Shown one piece after another: positions 1-5,300 of a stretch of 5,300 nt of DNA. Source of the DNA: Gammaproteobacteria bacterium (GTDB taxonomy: Bacteria > Pseudomonadota > Gammaproteobacteria > Pseudomonadales > Porticoccaceae); NCBI GenBank assembly GCA_003646355.1, contig QNFO01000115.1:1-5300 (forward strand), written 5' to 3'. Below the pieces are notes generated by a model. It saw only the letters and a list, made by a program, of their open reading frames with translations, had not been told where the DNA came from and ran no database searches. The first letter of the stretch is position 1. Each line of letters begins with the position of its first letter. The position numbers were made by a program, and so were the translations under genes.

Positions 1-445
1 AGCCGTAGACGTTGTCGACTGCGCAGTCGAAAAAGCCCTGAATTTGCTCGGCGTGTAGATCGACGGTCAAAACGCGGTTCACACCGACGTTGTTGATCAT
101 GTCGGCAACAACCTTGGCGCTGATCGGTACTCGCGCTGAACGCACGCGTCTGTCCTGGCGGGCATAGCCGAAGTAGGGGACAACGGCGGTGATGCGTCCG
201 GCTGAAGAGCGGCGCATGGCATCGACAATAAAAATCAGTTCCATCAGGTTTTTATTAGTCGGCGCACAGGTGGGCTGGATGATAAAAACATCCCGGCCAC
301 GCACGTTATCGTTGATTTGTACGCTGATTTCACCGTCGGAAAAATGGCTGACTTTTGCATCGCCTATTTGAAGACCGAGGTGTGCGGCGATTTCCTTTGC
401 CAATTGTGGATTAGAATTTCCTGAGAACAACATCAAGTTGGGCAT
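1..445 (-). CDS. prs: Ribose-phosphate pyrophosphokinase (PRPP synthetase), N-terminal 148 codons, cut by the window edge
   Basis: Prs transfers pyrophosphate from ATP to ribose-5-phosphate, giving PRPP for purine, pyrimidine, NAD, His and Trp synthesis in the cytoplasm. The reading frame begins [10 protein letters not shown] and is open to the window edge; the family is usually about 315 residues, so roughly half is missing. Visible family hallmarks are FSDGE (35-39), the CAPTN segment (60-64), GYARQDRR (93-100) with the ATP-contacting Arg-Gln-Asp, the [11 protein letters not shown] segment that follows, and [11 protein letters not shown] (129-139) with the conserved His131. The PRPP-binding loop lies beyond the edge. 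The ATG at 445 is supported by an AGGA seven bases upstream and by alignment of the N-terminus to E. coli Prs from memory. The gene follows tRNA-Gln by 44 bases with no visible terminator or strong promoter between, so co-transcription with ispE and the tRNA is likely. Nothing appears broken. Confidence 0.97.
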   Translation of the reverse strand, partial: MPNLMLFSGNSNPQLAKEIAAHLGLQIGDAKVSHFSDGEISVQINDNVRGRDVFIIQPTCAPTNKNLMELIFIVDAMRRSSAGRITAVVPYFGYARQDRRVRSARVPISAKVVADMINNVGVNRVLTVDLHAEQIQGFFDCAVDNVYG

Positions 446-452
446 GGGGGTA

Positions 453-456
453 TCCT
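453..456 (-). promoter_or_regulatory. Ribosome binding site of prs
   Basis: The minus strand reads AGGA followed by seven bases (TACCCCC) and the ATG at 445. This is the clearest Shine-Dalgarno match among the accepted starts here and it fixes the prs start. Confidence 0.7.
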
Positions 457-489
457 GAAATCACGAAGGGCATAGAGGGTCGGAAGATA

Positions 490-565
490 TGGCTGGGGCG
501 GGAGGATTCGAACCTCCGAGTGACGGGATCAAAACCCGTTGCCTTAACCACTTGGCCACGCCCCA
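490..565 (-). tRNA. tRNA-Gln, anticodon UUG, with encoded CCA
   Basis: The 76-nt minus-strand sequence folds into a complete cloverleaf. The acceptor stem TGGGGCG pairs with CGCCCCA; the U1-A72 pair is typical of glutamine tRNAs. A 3-bp D stem (GCC/GGC) closes a 10-nt loop. The anticodon stem ACGGG/CCCGT holds the loop TTTTGAT, so the anticodon is TTG. A 5-nt variable loop follows, then the T arm GGAGG-TTCGAAT-CCTCC, discriminator G and an encoded CCA. It decodes CAA, and by wobble possibly CAG. It begins 12 bases after the ispE stop and ends 44 bases before prs, so it is probably released from the ispE-prs transcript by RNase P and 3' processing enzymes. From memory, a tRNA-Gln at this point is also found in Pseudomonas. 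Confidence 0.98.
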
Positions 566-577
566 ATAAAGCTTGTC

Positions 578-1444
578 TTAACTCTTTCTCAATGAGCCGG
601 TCGGATAGGCTGGAGAGTGGTTAACCCCCCGGGCAACAAAAGCCTGCCATCGTTGCGGAACATCGGCCAGTACCTTGCGTGCTTGTGCTTCGTTCCCGAA
701 GGAAGCGAAGATACAGGCACCGGTGCCGGTCATTCGAACATTTGCGTATTGCTCCAGCCATTGTCGGGCTGTTTTTACCTCAGGGTAGAGCTTTTCCGCT
801 ATGGGTTGGCAATCATTTCTGCCACCCTGCTCGAGAAAGGCGCGTATTGTGATTGCGCGTGCGTCCCTTGTCAATTGCTGGTGTGAGAATATTCTTGGTG
901 TTGAGACTTCAGCGTTGGGCGCGAGGACGAGGTACCAGCACTCGGCCATGTCGATCGGGGTCAGAATTTCGCCAATTCCCTCCGCCCAGGCGGTGCGCCC
1001 GTGAATGAAAATGGGCACATCGGCACCCAACTTAAGACCTATCGTGGCGAGTTGTTCACGGCTGATACCTAGCCCCCACAACTGGTTGAGGCCGATCAGT
1101 GTCGTCGCTGCATCGCTGCTACCGCCGCCCAGTCCGCCGCCGAGGGGCAGGCGCTTGTGCAAGTGAATATCGGCACCGTAGTGCTGTTTAGTTTGCGTCA
1201 GGGCAAATTGTTGCAGCGCTTTGGCGGCGCGAAAAACGAGATTATCTTCTTCGACAATCGTTGGATGAGCAGGGCTGAGGGTGATTTTATTATCATCGCG
1301 CCGCTGAAAATCGATTTGGTCGCCATAGTCGAGCAATTGAAACAGGGTTTGCAGTTGGTGATAACCGTCGGCGCGGCGCCCGGTAATATGTAGAAAGAGG
1401 TTGATCTTTGCCGGTGCTGGCAGGCTGAGTAGGGCTTGTGTCAC
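578..1444 (-). CDS. ispE: 4-diphosphocytidyl-2-C-methyl-D-erythritol kinase (IspE), complete
   Basis: IspE phosphorylates the 2-hydroxyl of CDP-methylerythritol with ATP, the fourth step of the cytoplasmic MEP pathway to IPP and DMAPP. The protein has 288 residues, the usual size, and is a GHMP-fold kinase. It shows the substrate-side motif PAKINLFLHITGRRADGYH (11-29) with the conserved Lys13, the glycine-rich ATP loop LPLGGGLGGGSSDAA (99-113), LGADVPIF (139-146) whose Asp142 matches the catalytic Asp of the family, and the C-terminal GHMP motif MTGTGACIFA (238-247). The start is GTG; no in-frame ATG lies close upstream of the PAKINL motif, and this GTG overlaps the lolB stop in the sequence GTGA. 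That implies translational coupling to lolB, which fits the absence of a strong Shine-Dalgarno. Twelve bases after its stop comes tRNA-Gln. Nothing suggests damage. Confidence 0.97.
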   Translation of the reverse strand: MTQALLSLPAPAKINLFLHITGRRADGYHQLQTLFQLLDYGDQIDFQRRDDNKITLSPAHPTIVEEDNLVFRAAKALQQFALTQTKQHYGADIHLHKRLPLGGGLGGGSSDAATTLIGLNQLWGLGISREQLATIGLKLGADVPIFIHGRTAWAEGIGEILTPIDMAECWYLVLAPNAEVSTPRIFSHQQLTRDARAITIRAFLEQGGRNDCQPIAEKLYPEVKTARQWLEQYANVRMTGTGACIFASFGNEAQARKVLADVPQRWQAFVARGVNHSPAYPTGSLRKS

Positions 1445-2208
1445 GGCTTTTTATCTATCGAGTGGGTGGTTTGGGGAAAGGTTTTTCCCAGGTTGTTGGG
1501 AGCGTCGTCGGAAAAACGCCAGTCCTTTAAAAGCAAGGTAAAAGCCAGTTTGTCGCTACGGCCTTTGATTTTACCCGGTAATGGGCCGCGGGGCCCGGCC
1601 TGGTAACGATTGATATTAATTTGCCAGCCATCTTCTTGCAGTGTGTCGAGCAGGCCTTCTTTGTTGAAGGTCTCAAGGGCTCGGCCCGATGCGTTGGCGG
1701 GTATGCCTCTGACCCAGTAGCGCATTTGCTCGACGGGCAGCTGCCAGCCAAAAAGTCGCTGGGTTAATGCCCTGGAAGAACGAGAGCTTATGTCAGCTTC
1801 TCCCGGCTGGCTGAGGGTAATGGCTTGCGCGTTGCCACTGATTTGCACAGTGCCGACGCCAAAGGGGCCGCTCAAATAAATAGTGAAGTTGTCGCCGTGC
1901 TGAGTCCAGTCAAACCAGGCGCTGCCGGAGTCCTCGCTGTTGCGATAAGCCAGCTTGCCCTTAATCTGCCAGTTATCAATATTCTCCATTTCGGCTTGAT
2001 GTGCCGACCAGGAAGGAGGTGTGGGCTGAATGGTGGGGTCAGGCTGCTTTTGTAGCGGCGCACAGGCACTGAGTAATAATAGAAGCAGGGCGATAAAGCC
2101 GAGAGCTGGCAAGGAGGGCCGGTCGCTGGCCCTTGGCTTGATGAGCCTTAGGTTGATGGGCCTTAGGTTAATGGGCTTAGGCGGATTGGGTCTTGGCAGG
2201 TTGGACAT
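1441..2208 (-). CDS. lolB: Outer-membrane lipoprotein LolB, lipoprotein insertion receptor, complete
   Basis: LolB takes lipoproteins from periplasmic LolA and inserts them into the inner leaflet of the outer membrane; it is itself an outer-membrane lipoprotein. The 255-residue product carries a hydrophobic stretch (about 36-46) and a lipobox LSAC with Cys49; the +2 residue is Ala, so no inner-membrane retention signal. The mature domain shows WQIKGKLAYR (80-89), FDWTQ (99-103), LSGPFGVGTVQI (112-123), LFGWQLPVEQMRYWVRGIPA (152-171) and a final strand LLLKDWRF (225-232), matching LolB in order and spacing. It is longer than the roughly 207 residues of E. coli LolB because of a long n-region made of pentapeptide repeats (2-26) and about 23 extra C-terminal residues. 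The ATG at 2208 is the first after an in-frame stop, though no clear Shine-Dalgarno precedes it. Its stop overlaps ispE by four bases. Confidence 0.93.
   Translation of the reverse strand: MSNLPRPNPPKPINLRPINLRLIKPRASDRPSLPALGFIALLLLLLSACAPLQKQPDPTIQPTPPSWSAHQAEMENIDNWQIKGKLAYRNSEDSGSAWFDWTQHGDNFTIYLSGPFGVGTVQISGNAQAITLSQPGEADISSRSSRALTQRLFGWQLPVEQMRYWVRGIPANASGRALETFNKEGLLDTLQEDGWQININRYQAGPRGPLPGKIKGRSDKLAFTLLLKDWRFSDDAPNNLGKTFPQTTHSIDKKP
2131..2205 (-). repeat. 15-bp in-frame tandem repeat, about five degenerate units, inside the 5' end of lolB
   Basis: Read on the plus strand in 15-bp steps from 2131, the units are CCTTGGCTTGATGAG, CCTTAGGTTGATGGG, CCTTAGGTTAATGGG, CTTAGGCGGATTGGG and TCTTGGCAGGTTGGA. 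The second and third differ at one base, the first and second at three; the last two are much more diverged. Translated on the minus strand they give the pentapeptides SNLPR, PNPPK, PINLR, PINLR and LIKPR, each ending in a basic residue. They occupy residues 2-26 of pre-LolB, before the hydrophobic signal segment, so they would be removed with the signal peptide. Confidence 0.8.
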
Positions 2209-2271
2209 CGGCGTTGGGTGCTGACAATTCAGAGCGGGCTATTCTAAAGCATGGCGCTAATAGTTGGATAT
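2209..2271 (-). other. Gap between the TPR lipoprotein gene and lolB, no convincing element
   Basis: These 63 bases contain no hairpin followed by a T run, so no intrinsic terminator is seen. A TAGAAT on the minus strand (2246-2241) is one base off a -10 box, but nothing resembling a -35 box lies 16-18 bases upstream. Read-through from the TPR gene into lolB is the simpler reading. Confidence 0.5.
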
Positions 2272-4044
2272 TCAGAGTTGGACATTTAAGCGCTTTAAGG
2301 TGTTGAGCAAAAATTCGCTGCTCGGGTTGTCGTCGATGGCGTCCTGCCAGATAGAGCGCGCTTCTTCCTCTTCGCCTGTTGCCCACAATACCTCACCCAG
2401 GTGGGCAGCGACCTCGGGGTCGGGCATGGTGTTCATCGCCGCACGCAAATGGCCCAGTGCTTCATTGTATTCGCCGCGCTTATAAAGCACCCAGCCGAGA
2501 CTGTCTCTGATAGCAGGGTCATTGGGTTTAATGGCCAGTGCTCGCTGAATGAGTTCAAGAGCCTCATCGTAGCGTTCGGTGCGATTGGCCAGCGTATAAC
2601 CGAGGGCGTTGAGGGCTGAGGCGTTGTTGGTGTCGCGCTCAATAATGGCGCGCAGGTCTTTTTCAGTGGCGGCCAGGTTGCCAAGTTTTTCGTGGACCAG
2701 TGAGCGGCTGTACAGCAGCTCAATATTGTCGGGATGCTCAGCGAGTCCTTCGTCGAGCAAGGCTTGAGCGCTTTCATGGCCTTGCTGTTCAATCAGTAGT
2801 TGGCTCTCGATCTGGTAGAAAGCACTGGTGTGATTGGGGTGATCCAGACGCAACTTATGCAAATAAAGCCGGGCATCGTTGAGTTGATCGCGGTTAGCCA
2901 ATATTTGGCTAATTCGTATCGTCGCCTGTAAAAACAAATCGTTGCTGCTGACCCTGCGGTAGTGTTTCAGAGCATCGTCAAGTTCCTGGCTTTGTTCGGC
3001 CATCACAGCAAGTTGATAATGGGCCTGTGAGGTTAAATGCCCCTTGCCGATCAGGCTGCGATAGATCTCTTTGGCGGGCTCGGCATCATGGTTTTCGCGG
3101 TGAAGAAGAGCCAGTGCTAGTTTGAATTTGTCGTTGTCGGGCTCCTGTTCGGCCAGGGCTGTCATTTTTTCTATGGCTAGGGGAAGGTCTTTCTCGGCCA
3201 CAAAGCGGACTAACTGCAGCTGTAACTGCTGACTTTGGGGTGAGTGCTTTAGGCCCTGCTCTAGCTCGTCAATAGATGCCTCGTAACGTTCTGCTTTATG
3301 CAAAATTTGTGAGGCGATGAGGCGGGTCGGCTGGTCGTCAGGGTGCTTGGCAAGAATCTGATGAGCCGTGTCCAGCGCAGCGTCGATGCGGGCAAGTTGG
3401 GCCAGTAACAAGGTTTTGCCCAGTAATAGGTCTCGGCTATCGGGGTACTTTTGTTCGCCAGCAATATATTGCTCAAGCAGATGCAGGCGATGCACTTCGT
3501 CGAGTTCGGCCGTATAGCTGGGCAGCAAGACCATATATTTGCCGTTATTTTGGCGCAGTAAAAACTCGGCATGCTCAAAGGCGAGGCTGAAGTTTCCGCG
3601 TTGAGCCTGTGCGTAAAAGGCCATATTGCGAGCTTGCATGCTCTCGGGTTCGACTTCAGCCCATAAAATCCCAAGTTCCTGAAGTGCGTCATTATTTTTT
3701 TGATAAGAAGCCGTGCTCACCGCTCTGGCGATAACGCCGGGGTCGCGAGTGGCAAGTGCCTGGCGCCGGTAATTTTCAAGTGCCAGGGCAAGTTGGCCGC
3801 GCGTACCTGCGACTTCCGCAACCAGTAAGTCGTAAAAAGTGTCTTTAGAAAAGGGCCGAACGGGGTATTCCGGATTGATTGATGAGGGCTCGCTCGGTGC
3901 GCTTTTGGCTTTACCGTCGGCATTTTGTGCGAGCTCGGGTGAGGCGCAGGCAGTCAATATCAACAGTGCAGCGACCGACAATAAACCTCGTAGCTTGGGT
4001 CTTGTGAGCTTGTTTTTACCACTTAAGTAGGGCTTGTCGAGCAT
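2272..4044 (-). CDS. TPR-repeat outer-membrane lipoprotein of unknown function
   Basis: With the start at 4044 the product is 590 residues. The N-terminus has basic residues (KNKLTRPKLR, 10-19), a hydrophobic core (about 20-30) and a lipobox LTAC with Cys33; Ala at +2 predicts outer-membrane sorting. A Ser/Pro/Ala-rich linker (34-62) follows, then helical repeats to the C-terminus. The clearest TPRs are at about 441-474, 475-509, 510-542 and 543-576, with the canonical LGY/LGW and A-L-x-x pattern (for example NALGYTLAN, SLGWVLYKRGEYNEAL). Less regular repeats fill 65-440. The protein is probably a periplasm-facing scaffold; no catalytic motif is seen. It matches, by position and general character, the TPR protein between hemA and lolB in Pseudomonas (PA4667, from memory). 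An upstream in-frame ATG at 4140 would add 32 residues and comes with a better-looking AAGGA, but it would put a long tail ahead of the signal peptide and leave only 15 bases before hemA, so 4044 is preferred. Confidence 0.85.
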   Translation of the reverse strand: MLDKPYLSGKNKLTRPKLRGLLSVAALLILTACASPELAQNADGKAKSAPSEPSSINPEYPVRPFSKDTFYDLLVAEVAGTRGQLALALENYRRQALATRDPGVIARAVSTASYQKNNDALQELGILWAEVEPESMQARNMAFYAQAQRGNFSLAFEHAEFLLRQNNGKYMVLLPSYTAELDEVHRLHLLEQYIAGEQKYPDSRDLLLGKTLLLAQLARIDAALDTAHQILAKHPDDQPTRLIASQILHKAERYEASIDELEQGLKHSPQSQQLQLQLVRFVAEKDLPLAIEKMTALAEQEPDNDKFKLALALLHRENHDAEPAKEIYRSLIGKGHLTSQAHYQLAVMAEQSQELDDALKHYRRVSSNDLFLQATIRISQILANRDQLNDARLYLHKLRLDHPNHTSAFYQIESQLLIEQQGHESAQALLDEGLAEHPDNIELLYSRSLVHEKLGNLAATEKDLRAIIERDTNNASALNALGYTLANRTERYDEALELIQRALAIKPNDPAIRDSLGWVLYKRGEYNEALGHLRAAMNTMPDPEVAAHLGEVLWATGEEEEARSIWQDAIDDNPSSEFLLNTLKRLNVQL

Positions 4045-4061
4045 AGCAGGGTAATTCCGGG

Positions 4062-4090
4062 CTGTTGCCGTAGAAAGTAGTGAGTATAAT
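4062..4090 (+). promoter_or_regulatory. Candidate hemA promoter (perfect -10, weak -35)
   Basis: TATAAT at 4085-4090 is an exact sigma-70 -10 box. At 17-bp spacing the -35 position reads CTGTTG, a poor match; TTGCCG at 4065-4070 is closer to consensus but only 14 bp away. Transcription would start near 4097 and give a leader of about 59 bases that includes the dyad at 4113-4136. This is inferred from sequence alone, and a TATATT at 4142-4147 is a less likely alternative. Confidence 0.4.
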
Positions 4091-4112
4091 TGTGACAACT
4101 GTGAAGCGTTAA
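4083..4112 (-). promoter_or_regulatory. Candidate promoter of the TPR-lolB-ispE-tRNA-prs run
   Basis: On the minus strand TTAACG (4112-4107) and TATACT (4088-4083) are separated by 18 bp; they match the sigma-70 boxes at 4/6 and 5/6. Transcription would start near 4076, about 32 bases before the ATG at 4044. This supports the shorter TPR start, because the alternative ATG at 4140 lies upstream of the promoter. The -10 box overlaps that of the hemA candidate. Confidence 0.35.
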
Positions 4113-4136
4113 GTTTCATAGTTGCGACTGTGAAAC
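4113..4136 (+). promoter_or_regulatory. 24-bp dyad: candidate operator or hemA leader hairpin
   Basis: GTTTCA (4113-4118) and TGAAAC (4131-4136) are exact inverted arms, and AGT (4120-4122) pairs with ACT (4127-4129). The one arm mismatch, T4119 with G4130, becomes a U-G wobble in plus-strand RNA. The result is a continuous 10-bp stem with the loop UGCG, a UNCG-type tetraloop. It ends 19 bases before the hemA ATG. In minus-strand RNA the wobble would be a C-A mismatch, so the hairpin favours the hemA transcript. The same dyad could instead be a dimer-binding DNA operator. There is no T run, so it is not an intrinsic terminator. Confidence 0.5.
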
Positions 4137-4155
4137 ACATCTATATTGGTCCTTT

Positions 4156-5300
4156 ATGCCCCTGATTGCCCTAGGAATCAACCACCGTACTGCAAGTCTC
4201 GACGTTCGCGAGCGAGTTGCCTTTGCCCCCGATCAAATGATTGTGAGCTTGCAACAAGGCCGTGAGGCCAGTGGTGCGGATAATTTGGCGATACTGTCCA
4301 CCTGTAATCGCACTGAGCTTTATGCGTCTGGCAATGTAACGCATCGCACCTTATTGGCGTGGCTGGCGGAGCATCATCGCTTACCCGCCGATGCTTTGGA
4401 TGCGAGTTATTACGTGTTTGAAGATGATAAAGCGGTGCAGCATATGATGAAAGTCGCCAGCGGCCTTGATTCGATGGTTCTGGGTGAACCGCAGATACTC
4501 GGTCAAATGAAGTCGAGCTATGCTGTCGCACAGAAGGCGGGTACGGCAGATGGTCTCCTGGCCCAGGCTTTCCAGGGTGTGTTTACCACGGCCAAACGCG
4601 TACGCAGTGAAACGGCAATTGGCCAGAACCCCGTGTCGGTGGCCTATGCAGCGGTTAGTTTGGCGCAGCGTATTTTTAGTACGATGAATGAAGTCAGTGC
4701 GCTGTTGATTGGTGCCGGCGAAACAGTCGAGCTTTTGGCCCGTCATCTGCGTGAGCAAGGCGTTGGCGACATTATTGTCGCCAACCGAACGCTGGCCCGA
4801 GCCCAGGAAATGGCGGAAACATTCTCCGCTGAGGCGATCTTGTTATCCGATATTCCCGAGCACCTACATCGGGCCGATATCGTAATCTCATCCACTGCTA
4901 GCCAGTTACCGATTTTGGGCAAGGGTGCGGTGGAGTCAGCCTTAAAGCAGCGTAAACATCGGCCCATTTTTATGGTCGATATCGCCGTGCCTCGGGATAT
5001 TGAGCCCCAGGTTGCCCAGCTCGACGACGTTTATTTATACACCGTCGATGATCTGAAAGAAGTGATTGAGGTGAATTTACGCCATCGAGAAGATGCTGCC
5101 GGCCAGGCCGAGACGATTATTGAGCAGGGCGTACTCAACTGGAAGAATCAATTGCGCGGCCAGCAAGCGGTGGGTACGATTCGCGCCTTTCGCGATAATC
5201 TTGGTGCAATGCGCGATGTGGAACTCGACAAGGCCCTGGCCTCAATAGCCCAGGGGCAGTCGGCGGAACACGTTTTGCGCCAGTTGGCCCACGGCCTCAC
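4156..5300 (+). CDS. hemA: Glutamyl-tRNA reductase (HemA), N-terminal 381 codons, cut by the window edge
   Basis: HemA reduces Glu-tRNA(Glu) with NADPH to glutamate-1-semialdehyde, the first committed step of C5-pathway tetrapyrrole (heme) synthesis in the cytoplasm. The frame starts [13 protein letters not shown] and is open to the window edge; the family is near 420 residues, so about 40-50 are missing. Visible are STCNRTELY (48-56) with the catalytic Cys50, the signature [15 protein letters not shown] (103-117), the NADPH-binding LLIGAGET (183-190) with VANRT (208-212), ISSTAS (244-249), [12 protein letters not shown] (273-284) and VYLYTVDDL (292-300). The last residues LAHGL enter the conserved motif of the C-terminal dimerisation domain. 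No good Shine-Dalgarno precedes the ATG at 4156, but the N-terminus matches the family exactly. It is transcribed away from the TPR-lolB run, and a possible hairpin lies in its leader. Confidence 0.97.
   Translation, partial: MPLIALGINHRTASLDVRERVAFAPDQMIVSLQQGREASGADNLAILSTCNRTELYASGNVTHRTLLAWLAEHHRLPADALDASYYVFEDDKAVQHMMKVASGLDSMVLGEPQILGQMKSSYAVAQKAGTADGLLAQAFQGVFTTAKRVRSETAIGQNPVSVAYAAVSLAQRIFSTMNEVSALLIGAGETVELLARHLREQGVGDIIVANRTLARAQEMAETFSAEAILLSDIPEHLHRADIVISSTASQLPILGKGAVESALKQRKHRPIFMVDIAVPRDIEPQVAQLDDVYLYTVDDLKEVIEVNLRHREDAAGQAETIIEQGVLNWKNQLRGQQAVGTIRAFRDNLGAMRDVELDKALASIAQGQSAEHVLRQLAHGL

Larger units (their letters stand above)
4045..4155. other. Divergent control region between hemA and the TPR lipoprotein gene
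   Basis: This AT-rich 111-bp interval must hold the hemA promoter and probably that of the TPR-lolB-ispE-tRNA-prs run. It contains overlapping -10-like boxes on opposite strands, a 24-bp dyad, and three TGTGA words on the plus strand (4091, 4100, 4129). No full CRP-type site (TGTGA-N6-TCACA) is formed by them. Confidence 0.6.

Noticed and set aside
189..371. A 60-codon plus-strand frame over prs
   Set aside because: Antisense to a conserved prs segment and without any recognisable feature.
490..565. A functional link between tRNA-Gln and HemA through tRNA-bound glutamate
   Set aside because: HemA uses Glu-tRNA(Glu), and gammaproteobacteria generally charge tRNA-Gln directly with GlnRS; the proximity is a conserved gene order, not evidence of a shared reaction.
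617..1393. Plus-strand frames of 67-89 codons across ispE
   Set aside because: All are antisense to a complete IspE with its motifs; no independent support.
2030..2224. Plus-strand frame with a Leu/Gly/Met-rich repeat (LRLMG twice)
   Set aside because: The repetition is just the opposite strand of the 15-bp repeat in lolB; no start signal or neighbour supports it.
2284..2297. Palindromic AAGCGCTT core with AT-rich flanks near the TPR stop, as a possible terminator
   Set aside because: It lies within the last codons, its stem is short with a mismatch at the first flank, and no T run follows on the minus strand.
2433..2792. A 119-codon minus-strand frame inside the TPR gene
   Set aside because: It is out of frame within a clear TPR coding region and its residues look like shifted TPR codons, with no domain or ribosome site.
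4129..4144. CRP-type operator upstream of hemA
   Set aside because: The left half TGTGA is present, but the right half at the correct spacing reads TCTAT, which matches TCACA at only two of five positions.
4178..4758. Minus-strand open frames of 117 and 125 codons across hemA
   Set aside because: They lie antisense to a hemA frame with every family motif intact and show no recognisable protein features; they are shadows of its codon bias.
1..5300. A new defence, mobile or biosynthetic system
   Set aside because: Both strands are accounted for by conserved housekeeping genes in a known order; there are no transposase, integrase, toxin-antitoxin, nuclease or CRISPR-like signatures.

Overview
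The window is a chromosomal housekeeping segment, most likely from a gammaproteobacterium. Its gene order is: hemA on the plus strand, divergent from a minus-strand run of TPR lipoprotein, lolB, ispE, tRNA-Gln and prs. From memory this matches the layout of Pseudomonas and related marine gammaproteobacteria. Enterobacteria keep hemA, lolB, ispE and prs but lack the TPR gene here. The proteins resemble, but are not identical to, the E. coli and Pseudomonas versions, so a Cellvibrionales- or Spongiibacteraceae-like lineage is a reasonable guess. It is only a guess.

Layout, read along the minus strand from about 4044 down to 1: a TPR-repeat outer-membrane lipoprotein (4044-2272); a 63-nt gap; lolB (2208-1441), which overlaps ispE by four bases (GTGA); ispE (1444-578); a 12-nt gap; tRNA-Gln(UUG) with encoded CCA (565-490); a 44-nt gap; and the first 148 codons of prs (445-1), which runs off the left edge. 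The tight spacing and absence of visible terminators suggest one transcription unit with the tRNA embedded in it. On the plus strand, hemA starts at 4156 and runs off the right edge after 381 codons.

The genes do not form one pathway. HemA makes the first committed intermediate of tetrapyrrole synthesis from Glu-tRNA. IspE is the fourth enzyme of the MEP isoprenoid pathway. Prs makes PRPP for nucleotides, His and Trp. LolB inserts lipoproteins into the outer membrane, and the TPR protein is itself predicted to be an outer-membrane lipoprotein and so a likely LolB client.

No mobile element, CRISPR array, phage gene or novel multi-gene system is visible. The points worth a second look are small. 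A 15-bp in-frame tandem repeat encodes the unusually long N-terminus of pre-LolB. A 24-bp near-perfect dyad in the hemA leader could form a 10-bp RNA stem with a UNCG-type loop. The candidate -10 boxes of the two divergent genes overlap. The start of the TPR gene is ambiguous. The protruding-loop residue of LolB appears to be Phe rather than Leu.
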